A stretch of DNA of 64,000 bases from Phocaeicola intestinalis (GTDB lineage Bacteria; Bacteroidota; Bacteroidia; Bacteroidales; Bacteroidaceae): contig NZ_JACSPP010000002.1 of NCBI RefSeq assembly GCF_014837065.1, forward strand, positions 62,001-126,000. Direction: 5' to 3'. Both the position numbers and the translations under genes were made by a program. Shown piece after piece: positions 20,231 to 28,948 of the stretch (within the stretch, counting starts at the first letter, position 1; the number at the start of each line of letters is the position of its first letter). Under the pieces are notes generated by a model. It did no database searches. It was not told where the DNA came from and saw only the letters and a program-made list of their open reading frames with translations.

Positions 20231-20584
20231 TTATGCATGAACACCCGAAGAACGGTGTGACGAACCGAACACACGGCCGCTCGATTTCGACTTGCTTCCA
20301 GCAGGAGAGCTTACTTTCACTCCCGAAGGTGCATTGACCCGCGTACCATTAGCGTCTGTCCACGAACCCGTGTTCGGATAATAATAATGTGTCGTTGTCA
20401 ACCCGTTCATCGCCGAAGGCATTAATGCCCAGCGCATCAGCATCGCGTTGTATATCCAACTGTTGCCTTGGCTGTCACGATATTCTTCCTTGTCTTTCGG
20501 GTCTTCGGGCAATTCAGTCTTTTGGGTACATGCAGCAAGCGTCATCAGACACATTGCCGCCATCAGGTAATGCCGTTTGTTCAT
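20231..20584 (-). CDS. Small lipoprotein paired with the YgiC-like enzyme
   Basis: 117 residues from the ATG at 20584, MNKRHYLMAAMCLMTLAAC, with cysteine 19 as lipobox. The mature protein has DSQGNSWIYNAMLMRWALMP, then THYYYPNTGSWTDANG and a serine/glycine/lysine-rich tail (SSPAGSKSKSSGRVFGSSH). The position and tail resemble YgiB, which precedes ygiC in enterobacteria; I do not claim homology. A longer reading begins upstream of a promoter box and is unlikely. It is first in the unit with the ATP-grasp enzyme. Confidence 0.8.
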   Translation of the reverse strand: MNKRHYLMAAMCLMTLAACTQKTELPEDPKDKEEYRDSQGNSWIYNAMLMRWALMPSAMNGLTTTHYYYPNTGSWTDANGTRVNAPSGVKVSSPAGSKSKSSGRVFGSSHRSSGVHA

Positions 20585-20614
20585 ATAGCTGCTCTTATTT
20601 AATGTTATACGGTA

Positions 20615-20622
20615 CAAATATA
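20615..20622 (-). promoter_or_regulatory. -7 box (TATATTTG) for the lipoprotein/YgiC-like unit
   Basis: Minus-strand TATATTTG, 31 bp before the start at 20584. It decides against the upstream in-frame ATG at 20626. Confidence 0.55.
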
Positions 20623-20630
20623 ACACAAAT

Positions 20631-21668
20631 TCAATTCTTCAGCAACAAATCTTCATATTTCACCAATGCCTGCTTGAAAAGTTGGACAGCATCTGCCATC
20701 GTGCCATAAAACTCACCACCGGAAGCATTCAGGTGTCCCCCTCCATTGAAAAACTCGGCCGCCACCTTATTACAAGGGAAATTCCCTACCGAACGGAGCG
20801 AAATCTTAATCATATCTTTTTCAGTATCCTCACGGAGGAAAGCCGAAAAACAAATATTCTTTATCTGTAACGGAATATTGACGAATCCTTCCGTATCCCC
20901 CTTCACATAATGAAATTTGCCCTGCTCGCCCTTGGTCAGTGTTATCAGGGCAGAACGGAACTGAGGAAACACCTGCATCTTGTCATACAGCACATAACCC
21001 ATCAGCCGCAAGCGGTCTTCAGAATAAGTGTTGAACACCTTGCGGTAGATTTCATCCTTATCAATGCCTTTCGAAAGCAACTCGCTGATGATAAAATAGA
21101 TTTCCTGATTATTTGAATTGTATGTGAAACCGCCCGTGTCGGTCATCATCCCCGTGTAGATACATTCGGCACATTCCTTGGTAATGTCTTCAAAACAGCC
21201 CATCCGGCAAATCAGGCGGAACACCAGTTCAGAAGTAGAAGAGATTTCGGGATGTGAAATGACAATTTGGCAAAAGGTCTCCGGATTCAAATGATGGTCT
21301 ATCAGAATTTTCTTCCCTTGCGCTGCCGCCACCGGACTTGCTAATGCATCAATACGCGAAAGAGCATTGAAATCCAGACAACAAACCACATCCGCTTCGG
21401 CAACCAACTTGTCGGCAAATTCAGCATATTTATCATAACGGAGTACGTCCTTGGCTCCCGGCATCCATCTCAGAAAATCCGGAAATGCATTCGGCACAAT
21501 GACCCGAACCTCCTTCCCTTGTGTCTCCAGAAAATGAAGCAATCCCAGTGAAGAACCGATAGCATCCCCATCGGGCGACACATGGGAAACAATCACTATT
21601 TTTTCAGCAGCCTCGAAACACTTGGCTACCTTATCGATATTGGCTTGAAGAATGATTTTAGATAACAT
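20631..21668 (-). CDS. DHH/DHHA1 phosphoesterase (NrnA-like nanoRNase/pAp phosphatase)
   Basis: 345 residues. The DHH domain shows VSHVSPDGDAIGSSLGLLHF (metal-binding aspartates), CLDFNALSRIDAL and the DHH motif in ILIDHHLNPETF; the C-terminal DHHA1 domain ends with FFNGGGHLNASGGEF, its RNA-binding GGGHxxASGG signature. Such cytosolic manganese enzymes degrade 2-5-nt RNAs and often dephosphorylate 3'-phosphoadenosine 5'-phosphate. It has its own promoter box 27 bp upstream. Confidence 0.92.
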   Translation of the reverse strand: MLSKIILQANIDKVAKCFEAAEKIVIVSHVSPDGDAIGSSLGLLHFLETQGKEVRVIVPNAFPDFLRWMPGAKDVLRYDKYAEFADKLVAEADVVCCLDFNALSRIDALASPVAAAQGKKILIDHHLNPETFCQIVISHPEISSTSELVFRLICRMGCFEDITKECAECIYTGMMTDTGGFTYNSNNQEIYFIISELLSKGIDKDEIYRKVFNTYSEDRLRLMGYVLYDKMQVFPQFRSALITLTKGEQGKFHYVKGDTEGFVNIPLQIKNICFSAFLREDTEKDMIKISLRSVGNFPCNKVAAEFFNGGGHLNASGGEFYGTMADAVQLFKQALVKYEDLLLKN

Positions 21669-21694
21669 ACCTATATTATTTGAAATTGAGGGTA

Positions 21695-21702
21695 CAAAGA
21701 TA
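21695..21702 (-). promoter_or_regulatory. -7 box (TATCTTTG) for the DHH phosphoesterase
   Basis: Minus-strand TATCTTTG, 27 bp before the ATG at 21668. Confidence 0.6.
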
Positions 21703-21742
21703 GGGATAAATTGAAAATATCAGGATTCCCCAAGCCAAAAAT

Positions 21743-22129
21743 TCATTCGGTTATCTCAATCAGATTGCCTTCCGGTCCCTCAATACAACTCTCATAATAG
21801 CCGTCACCTGTAATACGCGGACCGCTTACCACCCGATAACCATTGTCATAAAGAAGTCCGGTCAACCGATCTACCTCCGATTGGCTACCCACAGCGAAAG
21901 ACAAATGAATGTACCCGGTGCGGAACATATCTTTCGCCTCATCTTTCATATCGGGACGAGACATGATTTCCAGCCTTGCCCCATCACCAAACGACAAGAT
22001 ATACGTACGTAACCCTGTCCGCGGATTATGATACATCTCATTGGAAACCGCCCCGAAGAAGCGGACAAAAAACGCCTTCACTTCTTCCAATTCATTAACA
22101 TACAAAGCAATATGGTCTATTTTCATCAT
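21743..22129 (-). CDS. VOC-superfamily (glyoxalase/dioxygenase fold) protein
   Basis: 128 residues, one complete VOC unit of two beta-alpha-beta-beta-beta modules. It begins MMKIDHIALYVNELEEVKAF (metal His in IDHIALYV) and continues with YILSFGDGARLEIMSRPDM, YIHLSFAVGSQSEVDRLTGL and the terminal GYYESCIEGPEGNLIEITE, whose last glutamate is the usual metal ligand. Glyoxalase-I-like in size, but VOC proteins have many substrates. No operon partner: a terminator separates it from pulA. Confidence 0.88.
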   Translation of the reverse strand: MMKIDHIALYVNELEEVKAFFVRFFGAVSNEMYHNPRTGLRTYILSFGDGARLEIMSRPDMKDEAKDMFRTGYIHLSFAVGSQSEVDRLTGLLYDNGYRVVSGPRITGDGYYESCIEGPEGNLIEITE

Positions 22130-22191
22130 ACAAATCCTTATATAAAGAAATACTGTTTTATCAAGCTGAAAATCCCCTCAGAGTATTTTAC

Positions 22192-22237
22192 TTTTAGAAA
22201 AGGCTGGCTCTTCTTTATGAGTCAGCCTTTCCTAAAA
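22192..22237 (-). terminator. Terminator downstream of pulA
   Basis: Arms 22192-22210 and 22219-22237 pair at 17 of 19 positions around an eight-base loop; on the minus strand the stem follows the pulA stop and is flanked by T-rich sequence. Confidence 0.8.
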
Positions 22238-22247
22238 TAAAACATTA

Positions 22248-24242
22248 TCAACGATGCAGAATCAACGCCGAACGTGCGCCCACACTCACCTTTCCTCCTT
22301 GCAACGTGCCCAATCCGGCATCCGGAGCAATCCGTCCGTCACGGCATACTACCTGCCAAACGCCTGCCGGCAATTCTACAGACGTAGCATGGTCGCGCGC
22401 ATTCAGTATCACCGTTATATCCGTCCACGCATCTCCATTAGGCTGTCCTTTCAAGCGGAACGCAACCACATTATCTTCAGTTGCAGGTAAGAACTCCAGA
22501 TATTTACGTACCGAATCGGCATCCCCCATACGGAAAGCCGGATGAGCACGCCGCATTGCGATAAGTCCGCTTACATAATCGAACAAGTCCCGGTTTTGTT
22601 TTTTAAGTTCCCAATGAATGGCATTGATTTCATCCGGACTATTGAATGAATTATGAACACCCTGCTTGTCGCGCATCACTTCATCGCCCGCAAAGATAAA
22701 CGGCACGCCTTGAGAAGTCAATACAGCTGTCAATGCCAACTTATGCAAATCTTTACGCACATTTACCGAAGCCTGTGGCATAGTAGCCTTCAGCCTGTCT
22801 GCCAAGCACATATCATCGTGACAACTTACATAACTGATAAATTGTGTAGGCTGTAATGCCCAGAATTTAGGCACTTTATGAGCCCCTTCGCCATTGACTT
22901 GCGGATGCTCGATACCGCCTGCAATACCGAAACGAATACCAGCCTCATGCCCTTTCAATCCGGCAAGGAAAGCACCTTGGGCATCATTGCCGAAAGGTCC
23001 GCGCAGGCTATCACGGAACTCATCGCTAAATGCGGCGATGCGGGACAAGCGGTCAATATTGTTTTTCATCGCCAACGAATCCATCGGCAATTGAGGCGCA
23101 CCTGCAGCCCAACCTTCTCCATATATATAAATAGTAGGGTCTATTTCGTCTACAGCTTTACGAATGGCACGCATGGTTTCCAAATCGTGAATGCCCATCA
23201 GGTCGAAGCGGAAACCATCGACATGATATTCGTTCACCCAGTATTTCACACTTTCCACCATATATTTACGCACCATGGCACGCTCAGACGCTGTCTCATT
23301 ACCACACCCCGAAGCATTGGCAAAGTTCCCTTCCGGTGTCTGACGATAAAAATAACCGGGAACGGTACGCTCGAAATTGCTCCCTTCGGTCACTGCCGTA
23401 TGATTATACACCACATCCATCACCACACGGATACCTGCCTGATGCAGCGCCATCACCATTTGTTTAAATTCACGGATACGAACCTCCGGAGCATACGGGT
23501 CGGTCGAATAAGAACCATCTGGCACATTATAATTCTTCGGGTCATATCCCCAATTGTACTGAGGAGTATCCAGCTTCGTTTCATCCACTGATGAATAATC
23601 AAACGAAGGCAAAATATGAACATGTGTTACACCCAGCTCTTTCAGATGGTCGATGCCTGTTTTCTGCCCGCGAGCCGTTTTTGTCCCATTCTCCGTCAGA
23701 GCCAAAAACTTGCCTCGGTGGTCGATTCCCGATAAAGAATCGATGGAAAAATCCCGGTGATGCATCTCATAAAGAACTATGTCGGCAAAGCTTTTCAGTT
23801 CGGGACGCACGTCTTTGTCCCAACCTTCAGGGTCAGTCGCATTCAGATCGATGACAGCAGCCCGGTCTCCATTCACGCCAACTGCCTTCGCCCATACTCC
23901 CGGCGTATCGCCCAACCATACCCCTTTTACCTTTACATCGAACGTATAAAACTGACCGTCCAAGTCTTCAGATACCTCGGCACGCCATAAACCATTTTCG
24001 GCTGCCTTCATCGCCACCGTACGCGTAGGCTGCCCTCCCTGACCTTCCGCATACAGCTTCAGGTTCACTTCTTCTGCTGTAGGCGCCCACAGTGCAAACC
24101 GGGTTTCCTGCGGTGAATAAACCATCTCTTCCCAGTCACCTTTCACGACCGGATAATCAGCAAACGATTCATAATCGTTTTTTACGAACTGGCAACCCAT
24201 AGCCGCCAATACCGGCAAAATCAGCAAGTGTCTTAACCTCAT
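22248..24242 (-). CDS. pulA: Type I pullulanase, lipoprotein
   Basis: 664 residues, GH13 subfamily 14. A lipoprotein signal MRLRHLLILPVLAAMGC (cysteine 17) suggests anchoring to an envelope membrane. An N-terminal CBM48-like domain (about 40-130: TRFALWAPTAEEVNLKLYAE) precedes the barrel with the pullulanase signature YNWGYDPKNYNVPDGSYSTD, nucleophile in GFRFDLMGIHD, acid/base in YIYGEGWAAG, and the third aspartate in YVSCHDDMC. It cleaves alpha-1,6 branches of starch, glycogen or pullulan. It is divergent from malQ and an MFS transporter, a compact alpha-glucan locus. Confidence 0.96.
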   Translation of the reverse strand: MRLRHLLILPVLAAMGCQFVKNDYESFADYPVVKGDWEEMVYSPQETRFALWAPTAEEVNLKLYAEGQGGQPTRTVAMKAAENGLWRAEVSEDLDGQFYTFDVKVKGVWLGDTPGVWAKAVGVNGDRAAVIDLNATDPEGWDKDVRPELKSFADIVLYEMHHRDFSIDSLSGIDHRGKFLALTENGTKTARGQKTGIDHLKELGVTHVHILPSFDYSSVDETKLDTPQYNWGYDPKNYNVPDGSYSTDPYAPEVRIREFKQMVMALHQAGIRVVMDVVYNHTAVTEGSNFERTVPGYFYRQTPEGNFANASGCGNETASERAMVRKYMVESVKYWVNEYHVDGFRFDLMGIHDLETMRAIRKAVDEIDPTIYIYGEGWAAGAPQLPMDSLAMKNNIDRLSRIAAFSDEFRDSLRGPFGNDAQGAFLAGLKGHEAGIRFGIAGGIEHPQVNGEGAHKVPKFWALQPTQFISYVSCHDDMCLADRLKATMPQASVNVRKDLHKLALTAVLTSQGVPFIFAGDEVMRDKQGVHNSFNSPDEINAIHWELKKQNRDLFDYVSGLIAMRRAHPAFRMGDADSVRKYLEFLPATEDNVVAFRLKGQPNGDAWTDITVILNARDHATSVELPAGVWQVVCRDGRIAPDAGLGTLQGGKVSVGARSALILHR

Positions 24243-24604
24243 GGATTATTTTTATTAAGTTAGATAATGAATTTGTAGCTAAAGATACACCTTTTCATTA
24301 CATGAGAAAAACCGATAGAAAAAATATAGAACTTTAACGTAGTTTTATCAAGTTGATTATTAGGCATTTTCATCATTCCGCATGAGGTATTTATAGAAGC
24401 ATTCACTTTTATTTCATACCGGTTTTCTCCCGATACAAACAAAAAAAACCACTAAAACTTACCTTGCTAAAACAGGAAAAGCAACTACAGCTTTTTTATA
24501 TTTTTATTATCCAAAATCGCGTCTACAAATATCTGAGACCGCTATTTCCACTTAATTTAATTTATATTTTCATTATTCGAAGGGTGGTTTCCGTCCAGTC
24601 TCCC
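24243..24604. other. Divergent regulatory region of pulA and malQ
   Basis: About 360 bp of AT-rich DNA with no credible gene. A near-match -7 box TATCTTTA on the minus strand (24280-24287) could serve pulA. No operator palindrome was recognised with confidence. Confidence 0.45.
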
Positions 24605-24612
24605 TATCTTTG
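24605..24612 (+). promoter_or_regulatory. -7 box (TATCTTTG) for malQ
   Basis: TATCTTTG 40 bp before the malQ ATG, preceded by a GGTTTCC stretch in the -33 region. Confidence 0.6.
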
Positions 24613-24651
24613 TGAGATAATTCTTAAATCACTCTAATACCAAGATAACGT

Positions 24652-27324
24652 ATGACAATTATTTTTCGAATTCAGTATCACACGAACTGGGGTGAAAACC
24701 TCCGCGTTCTTATAGACGAAAAGACCACTGTAGAACTGACCACTGTAGACGGTTATTGTTGGCAAGGACAAACCGATTACCTGCCCGATACACCCGTCCC
24801 ACTCGTCACTTACCGTTATGAAGTATGGCAAGACAACTGCCGCATCCGACGTGAATGGGGTATCCTGCCACACATTTTATATATAACCGACACACAAGAA
24901 CGTCATTATCTGGTGCAAGATACGTGGCGAGACCTGCCTGCCGCTTCTTATCGGTTCAGTTCTGCATTTTGTGGTGAAAATGTTTCACAACGCATCGAAA
25001 CACTCCCGACACCCGGAAACGATACAGCCATCGTCATCCGTGCCTTATGCCCGTCGAATGGGAAAAGCACGCGCATATTAGGCATCACCGGTAACTGCAA
25101 GACATTAGGCAACTGGGGCGAAACAGCTCCCCTCCGCATGCACGAAGTAAAGCCTAATGAATGGCAAGTAGCAATAGATGCTACCATATTGCCCCCTGAC
25201 TTCACATATAAGTATGTCACCCTCTCTCCTGAAGACGGTAGCATAACCGAATGGGAAGCACACGAAAACCGCAGTATCACACCTCCGTCGCTTCAGCCTG
25301 GTGAGACCTATGTCACTCCCGAAGAAGAAGTATTCTTCGCCAGCGAAAGCTACAAGATAGCCGGATGTGCCATTCCTGTATTCTCGCTCCGCTCTGAAGG
25401 CAGCTATGGCGTGGGCGACTTTGGTGACCTGAAAAGTTTCATCCGCTGGGCTGCACACACACACCAGCGTGCCGTACAGGTTCTCCCCATCAACGACACG
25501 ACAATGACCGGTACATGGACCGACTCGTATCCATACAGTAGCATTTCCATCTATGCTTTCCATCCGATGTATGTCGATTTACGGCAACTTCCAGCCTTGA
25601 ATGACCAGGCATCTGCCATCACATTCGAACAGAAGCGCAACGAACTGAACGCTTTGCCACAAGTAGACTACGAAGCTGTGAACCAGTGGAAACGAGCTTA
25701 CCTAAAAGCTATTTTCCAACAGGAACAAGATACAGTACTTAACTCGAACGGATTCTGCGAATTCTATCGTGAGAACGCCGAATGGCTACGCCCGTATGCA
25801 GCATTCTGTTACCTGCGCGACAAGTTCCAGACACCTGACTTCCACCAATGGCAAGACTACAGCACTTACCATCCGGAAACAGCCGAACAACTGTGCACAC
25901 CTGACAACGAAGCCTATCCCGAAACCATGTTCCACTGCTACGTGCAGTACCTGCTTCATGTCCAACTGCTGGATGCCTGCAACTACGGACGTAAACTAGG
26001 CGTCATCGTCAAAGGCGACATCCCCATCGGTATCAGCCGCACCAGCGTAGAAGCATGGGTAGAACCTTATTATTTCAACATGAACGGACAGGCCGGTGCA
26101 CCGCCCGATGCGTTTTCTACCAAAGGACAAAACTGGGGCATGCCAACCTATAATTGGAAGGTAATGGAAAAAGACAATTACCAGTGGTGGCAACGCCGTT
26201 TCCGTAAAATGGCAAATTACTTCACCGCTTACCGCATCGACCATATCCTGGGTTTCTTCCGCATTTGGGAAATTCCTATCCACTCTGTTCATGGACTGCT
26301 GGGACAGTTCGTTCCATCGCTCCCGATGAGCGTGGAAGAGATAGAAAGTTACGGACTGCATTTCCAGAAAGATTTCATGACCCGTCCTTTCATCAACGAC
26401 CACATGCTGGACGAAATGTTCGGAACACGCAGTCAGGAAGTGCGCGACACCTTTGTGCGCCATGAACACCACGACATCTACTCGATGCGCCCCGAATTTG
26501 ACACCCAACGGAAAATAGAAGCATACTTTGCCGGACGCACAGACACCGAAAGTATCAACCTGAAAGAAGGACTGTATGCACTGGTAAGCAATGTTCTGTT
26601 CATCCCCGACCGTGACAACTCCACAATGTACCATCCACGCATTGCTGTGCAGAACGATTACATCTACCGCCAACTGACCGGACAGGAACAGGATGCTTTC
26701 AACCGATTGTATAATGATTATTATTACCGCCGCCACAATGAATTCTGGTATCACGAGGCAATGAAAAAGCTACCAATACTCACACAAGCCACTTCGATGC
26801 TGGTATGCGGCGAAGACTTGGGAATGGTGCCCGACTGCGTACCCTGGGTAATGGAACAACTGCAAATCCTTTCGCTGGAAATCCAACGCATGCCGAAAAA
26901 CCCGCAAGATGAGTTCGGACACGTACACTCCTATCCGTTCCGCTCGGTATGTACCATTGGTACACATGACATGTCTACCTTCCGGGGTTGGTGGGAAGAA
27001 GACCGAAACGTAGCTGCCAGATTCTTCTATCACGAACTGGGACACTGGGGAGATTTGCCAGAACATGCTCCGGGATGGCTGTGCGAGGATGTTGTGCGCC
27101 GTCACCTATACAGCCCATCAATGCTCTGCATCCTGACATGGCAGGACTGGCTGGCAATGGATGAACAATTGCGCAACCCCGATGTAACCATCGAACGCAT
27201 CAACGTGCCCGCCAACCCGAAACACTACTGGCGTTGGCGTATGCATCTCACACTGGAAAATCTGATTAAACAAGATGCCTTCAATGACAAAGTACGCCGG
27301 ATGATAGACGAAAGCGGAAGATAA
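24652..27324 (+). CDS. malQ: 4-alpha-glucanotransferase (GH77) with N-terminal starch-binding domains
   Basis: 890 residues, longer than E. coli MalQ (about 690) because two CBM20-type starch-binding modules precede the catalytic part (about 1-105 and 120-235, each with a conserved GNCKTLGNWGETAPLRM-type segment). The GH77 barrel carries KGDIPIGISRTSVEAW, the nucleophile region AYRIDHILGFFRIWEIP, acid/base LVCGEDLGMVP, and GTHDMSTFRGWW. It disproportionates maltodextrins, probably in the cytosol as no signal peptide is seen. The layout resembles plant DPE2. The MFS transporter follows 91 bp later, behind a strong hairpin. Confidence 0.96.
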   Translation: MTIIFRIQYHTNWGENLRVLIDEKTTVELTTVDGYCWQGQTDYLPDTPVPLVTYRYEVWQDNCRIRREWGILPHILYITDTQERHYLVQDTWRDLPAASYRFSSAFCGENVSQRIETLPTPGNDTAIVIRALCPSNGKSTRILGITGNCKTLGNWGETAPLRMHEVKPNEWQVAIDATILPPDFTYKYVTLSPEDGSITEWEAHENRSITPPSLQPGETYVTPEEEVFFASESYKIAGCAIPVFSLRSEGSYGVGDFGDLKSFIRWAAHTHQRAVQVLPINDTTMTGTWTDSYPYSSISIYAFHPMYVDLRQLPALNDQASAITFEQKRNELNALPQVDYEAVNQWKRAYLKAIFQQEQDTVLNSNGFCEFYRENAEWLRPYAAFCYLRDKFQTPDFHQWQDYSTYHPETAEQLCTPDNEAYPETMFHCYVQYLLHVQLLDACNYGRKLGVIVKGDIPIGISRTSVEAWVEPYYFNMNGQAGAPPDAFSTKGQNWGMPTYNWKVMEKDNYQWWQRRFRKMANYFTAYRIDHILGFFRIWEIPIHSVHGLLGQFVPSLPMSVEEIESYGLHFQKDFMTRPFINDHMLDEMFGTRSQEVRDTFVRHEHHDIYSMRPEFDTQRKIEAYFAGRTDTESINLKEGLYALVSNVLFIPDRDNSTMYHPRIAVQNDYIYRQLTGQEQDAFNRLYNDYYYRRHNEFWYHEAMKKLPILTQATSMLVCGEDLGMVPDCVPWVMEQLQILSLEIQRMPKNPQDEFGHVHSYPFRSVCTIGTHDMSTFRGWWEEDRNVAARFFYHELGHWGDLPEHAPGWLCEDVVRRHLYSPSMLCILTWQDWLAMDEQLRNPDVTIERINVPANPKHYWRWRMHLTLENLIKQDAFNDKVRRMIDESGR

Positions 27325-27332
27325 AAATAATT

Positions 27333-27375
27333 ACGCGACTGCACGGACGATTGTAGTTCGTCCGTGCAGTCGCGT
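27333..27375. terminator. Perfect 18-bp hairpin between malQ and the MFS gene
   Basis: ACGCGACTGCACGGACGA (27333-27350) and its exact complement (27358-27375) around a seven-base loop. There is no strong U-tract, so it could equally be an RNA-stability hairpin or a mobile palindrome. Confidence 0.7.
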
Positions 27376-27415
27376 GCTATTCGAAACAATAAGATTATAA
27401 AAACACTCATAAACC

Positions 27416-28777
27416 ATGAAAGAAATACCTAACCTTAGTTTCTGGAAACTGTGGAACATCAGTTTCGGCTTTTTCGGCGTACAGATAGCCTACGCCCTGC
27501 AAAGCGCCAACATAAGCCGCATCTTCTCCACGCTGGGTGCCGACCCTCACAGCCTGAGTTACTTCTGGATACTACCTCCCCTAATGGGAATCATCGTACA
27601 GCCGCTCATCGGAGTGTTCAGCGACCGTACATGGTGCCGTTTCGGCAGGCGCATCCCTTATTTGTTTATCGGAGCCATCATCGCCGTATTGGTAATGTGT
27701 ATGCTACCCAATGCCGGGAGCTTCGGTATGACCGTATCGGCAGCTATGGTTTTCGGCCTGTTCTCACTGATGTTGCTCGACACCTCCATCAACATCGCCA
27801 TGCAACCGTTCAAAATGATGGTAGGTGACATGGTGAACGAGAAACAAAAGGGACTTGCCTATTCCATACAAAGTTTCCTCTGCAATGCCGGAAGCCTTGC
27901 AGGCTACCTCTTTCCCTTTATTTTCGCTACTCTTGGCATCAGCAATATCGCTCCCAAAGGTGTTATCCCCGACTCGGTCATCTACTCATTCTACGTAGGC
28001 GCCACCATCTTAATCCTATGTGTTATCTACACCACCGTGAAAGTGAAAGAATATCCACCGCAACTCTATGCCGAATACCATGGCATTGCCACTAGCGGAG
28101 AAGAAGAAAAAACAAATGTGTTCCGCCTGCTGGTCAAAGCACCGAAAGCTTTCTGGACGGTAGGGCTGGTACAGTTCTTCTGCTGGGCAGCATTCATGTT
28201 CATGTGGACATACACTAACGGAACGGTAGCCGCCAACGTATTCGACACACCTTCTGTCGAAATCGTGAAAGACGGAATAACCTCGCTGGTACTCGATACA
28301 CAATCGAAACAATACCAAAATGCAGGCGACTGGGTGGGTATTTTATTTGCCGTACAGGCCATCGGTTCGGTTATATGGGCGGTAATCCTGCCTTCTTTCA
28401 AGAGCCGCAAGCTAGTTTATTCCTTGAGTCTGGTACTGGGAGGCATCGGCTTTGTGTCTACCTTCTTCATCCACGACCAATACCTGCTGTTTGTTGCATT
28501 CCTGCTGATAGGTTGCGCTTGGGCTGCCATGCTGGCTCTTCCGTTCACCATCCTGACCAACTCACTATCGGGCGGCCACATGGGAACATATTTGGGACTT
28601 TTCAATGGAACCATCTGCATCCCACAAATTGTAGCAGCCGCTACAGGAGGACAAATACTTCATTTATTCACCCGTGAAGGCAATGTTCCTCCCGAAGTAA
28701 ATATGCTGGTACTGGCTGGCATATTGCTCTTTGCCGGTGCTTGCTGTGTGGGATTCATCAAAGAAAAGAAAGCGTGA
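27416..28777 (+). CDS. MFS sugar transporter (SLC45/GPH-like)
   Basis: 453 residues with about twelve predicted membrane helices. The N-terminus FWKLWNISFGFFGVQIAYAL, the loop GVFSDRTWCRFGRRIPYLF between helices 2 and 3, and LPFTILTNSLSGGHMGTYLG are characteristic of SLC45/sucrose-type and maltose-type symporters in Bacteroidota. It probably imports maltose or maltodextrin across the inner membrane, supplying malQ and linking to pulA. The substrate is inferred from context only. Confidence 0.88.
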   Translation: MKEIPNLSFWKLWNISFGFFGVQIAYALQSANISRIFSTLGADPHSLSYFWILPPLMGIIVQPLIGVFSDRTWCRFGRRIPYLFIGAIIAVLVMCMLPNAGSFGMTVSAAMVFGLFSLMLLDTSINIAMQPFKMMVGDMVNEKQKGLAYSIQSFLCNAGSLAGYLFPFIFATLGISNIAPKGVIPDSVIYSFYVGATILILCVIYTTVKVKEYPPQLYAEYHGIATSGEEEKTNVFRLLVKAPKAFWTVGLVQFFCWAAFMFMWTYTNGTVAANVFDTPSVEIVKDGITSLVLDTQSKQYQNAGDWVGILFAVQAIGSVIWAVILPSFKSRKLVYSLSLVLGGIGFVSTFFIHDQYLLFVAFLLIGCAWAAMLALPFTILTNSLSGGHMGTYLGLFNGTICIPQIVAAATGGQILHLFTREGNVPPEVNMLVLAGILLFAGACCVGFIKEKKA

Positions 28778-28800
28778 ACAAAAGATAGAATTCATAGCAA

Positions 28801-28931
28801 GACGCAGCCGGTTGCGGAAGCCCGCGGATATAGGTGCGTCGGCAAACTCATATAAGTCCATCCGCTGTAAGATTAATAATCTTCAGGCTGTAAGATTATT
28901 AATCTTACAAGCGGAAGATTATTAATCTTAC
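28801..28931. repeat. Three near-palindromes at 23-bp spacing, plus a hairpin
   Basis: 28867-28884 (GTAAGATTAATAATCTTC), 28890-28908 (GTAAGATTATTAATCTTAC) and 28913-28931 (GGAAGATTATTAATCTTAC) start exactly 23 bp apart. TCCGCT (28861-28866) pairs with AGCGGA (28910-28915). A separate GACGCA/TGCGTC pair spans 28801-28840. They lie between the convergent MFS and comEC genes. Confidence 0.75.
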
Positions 28932-28948
28932 ACCAGACGAAGTTATCT

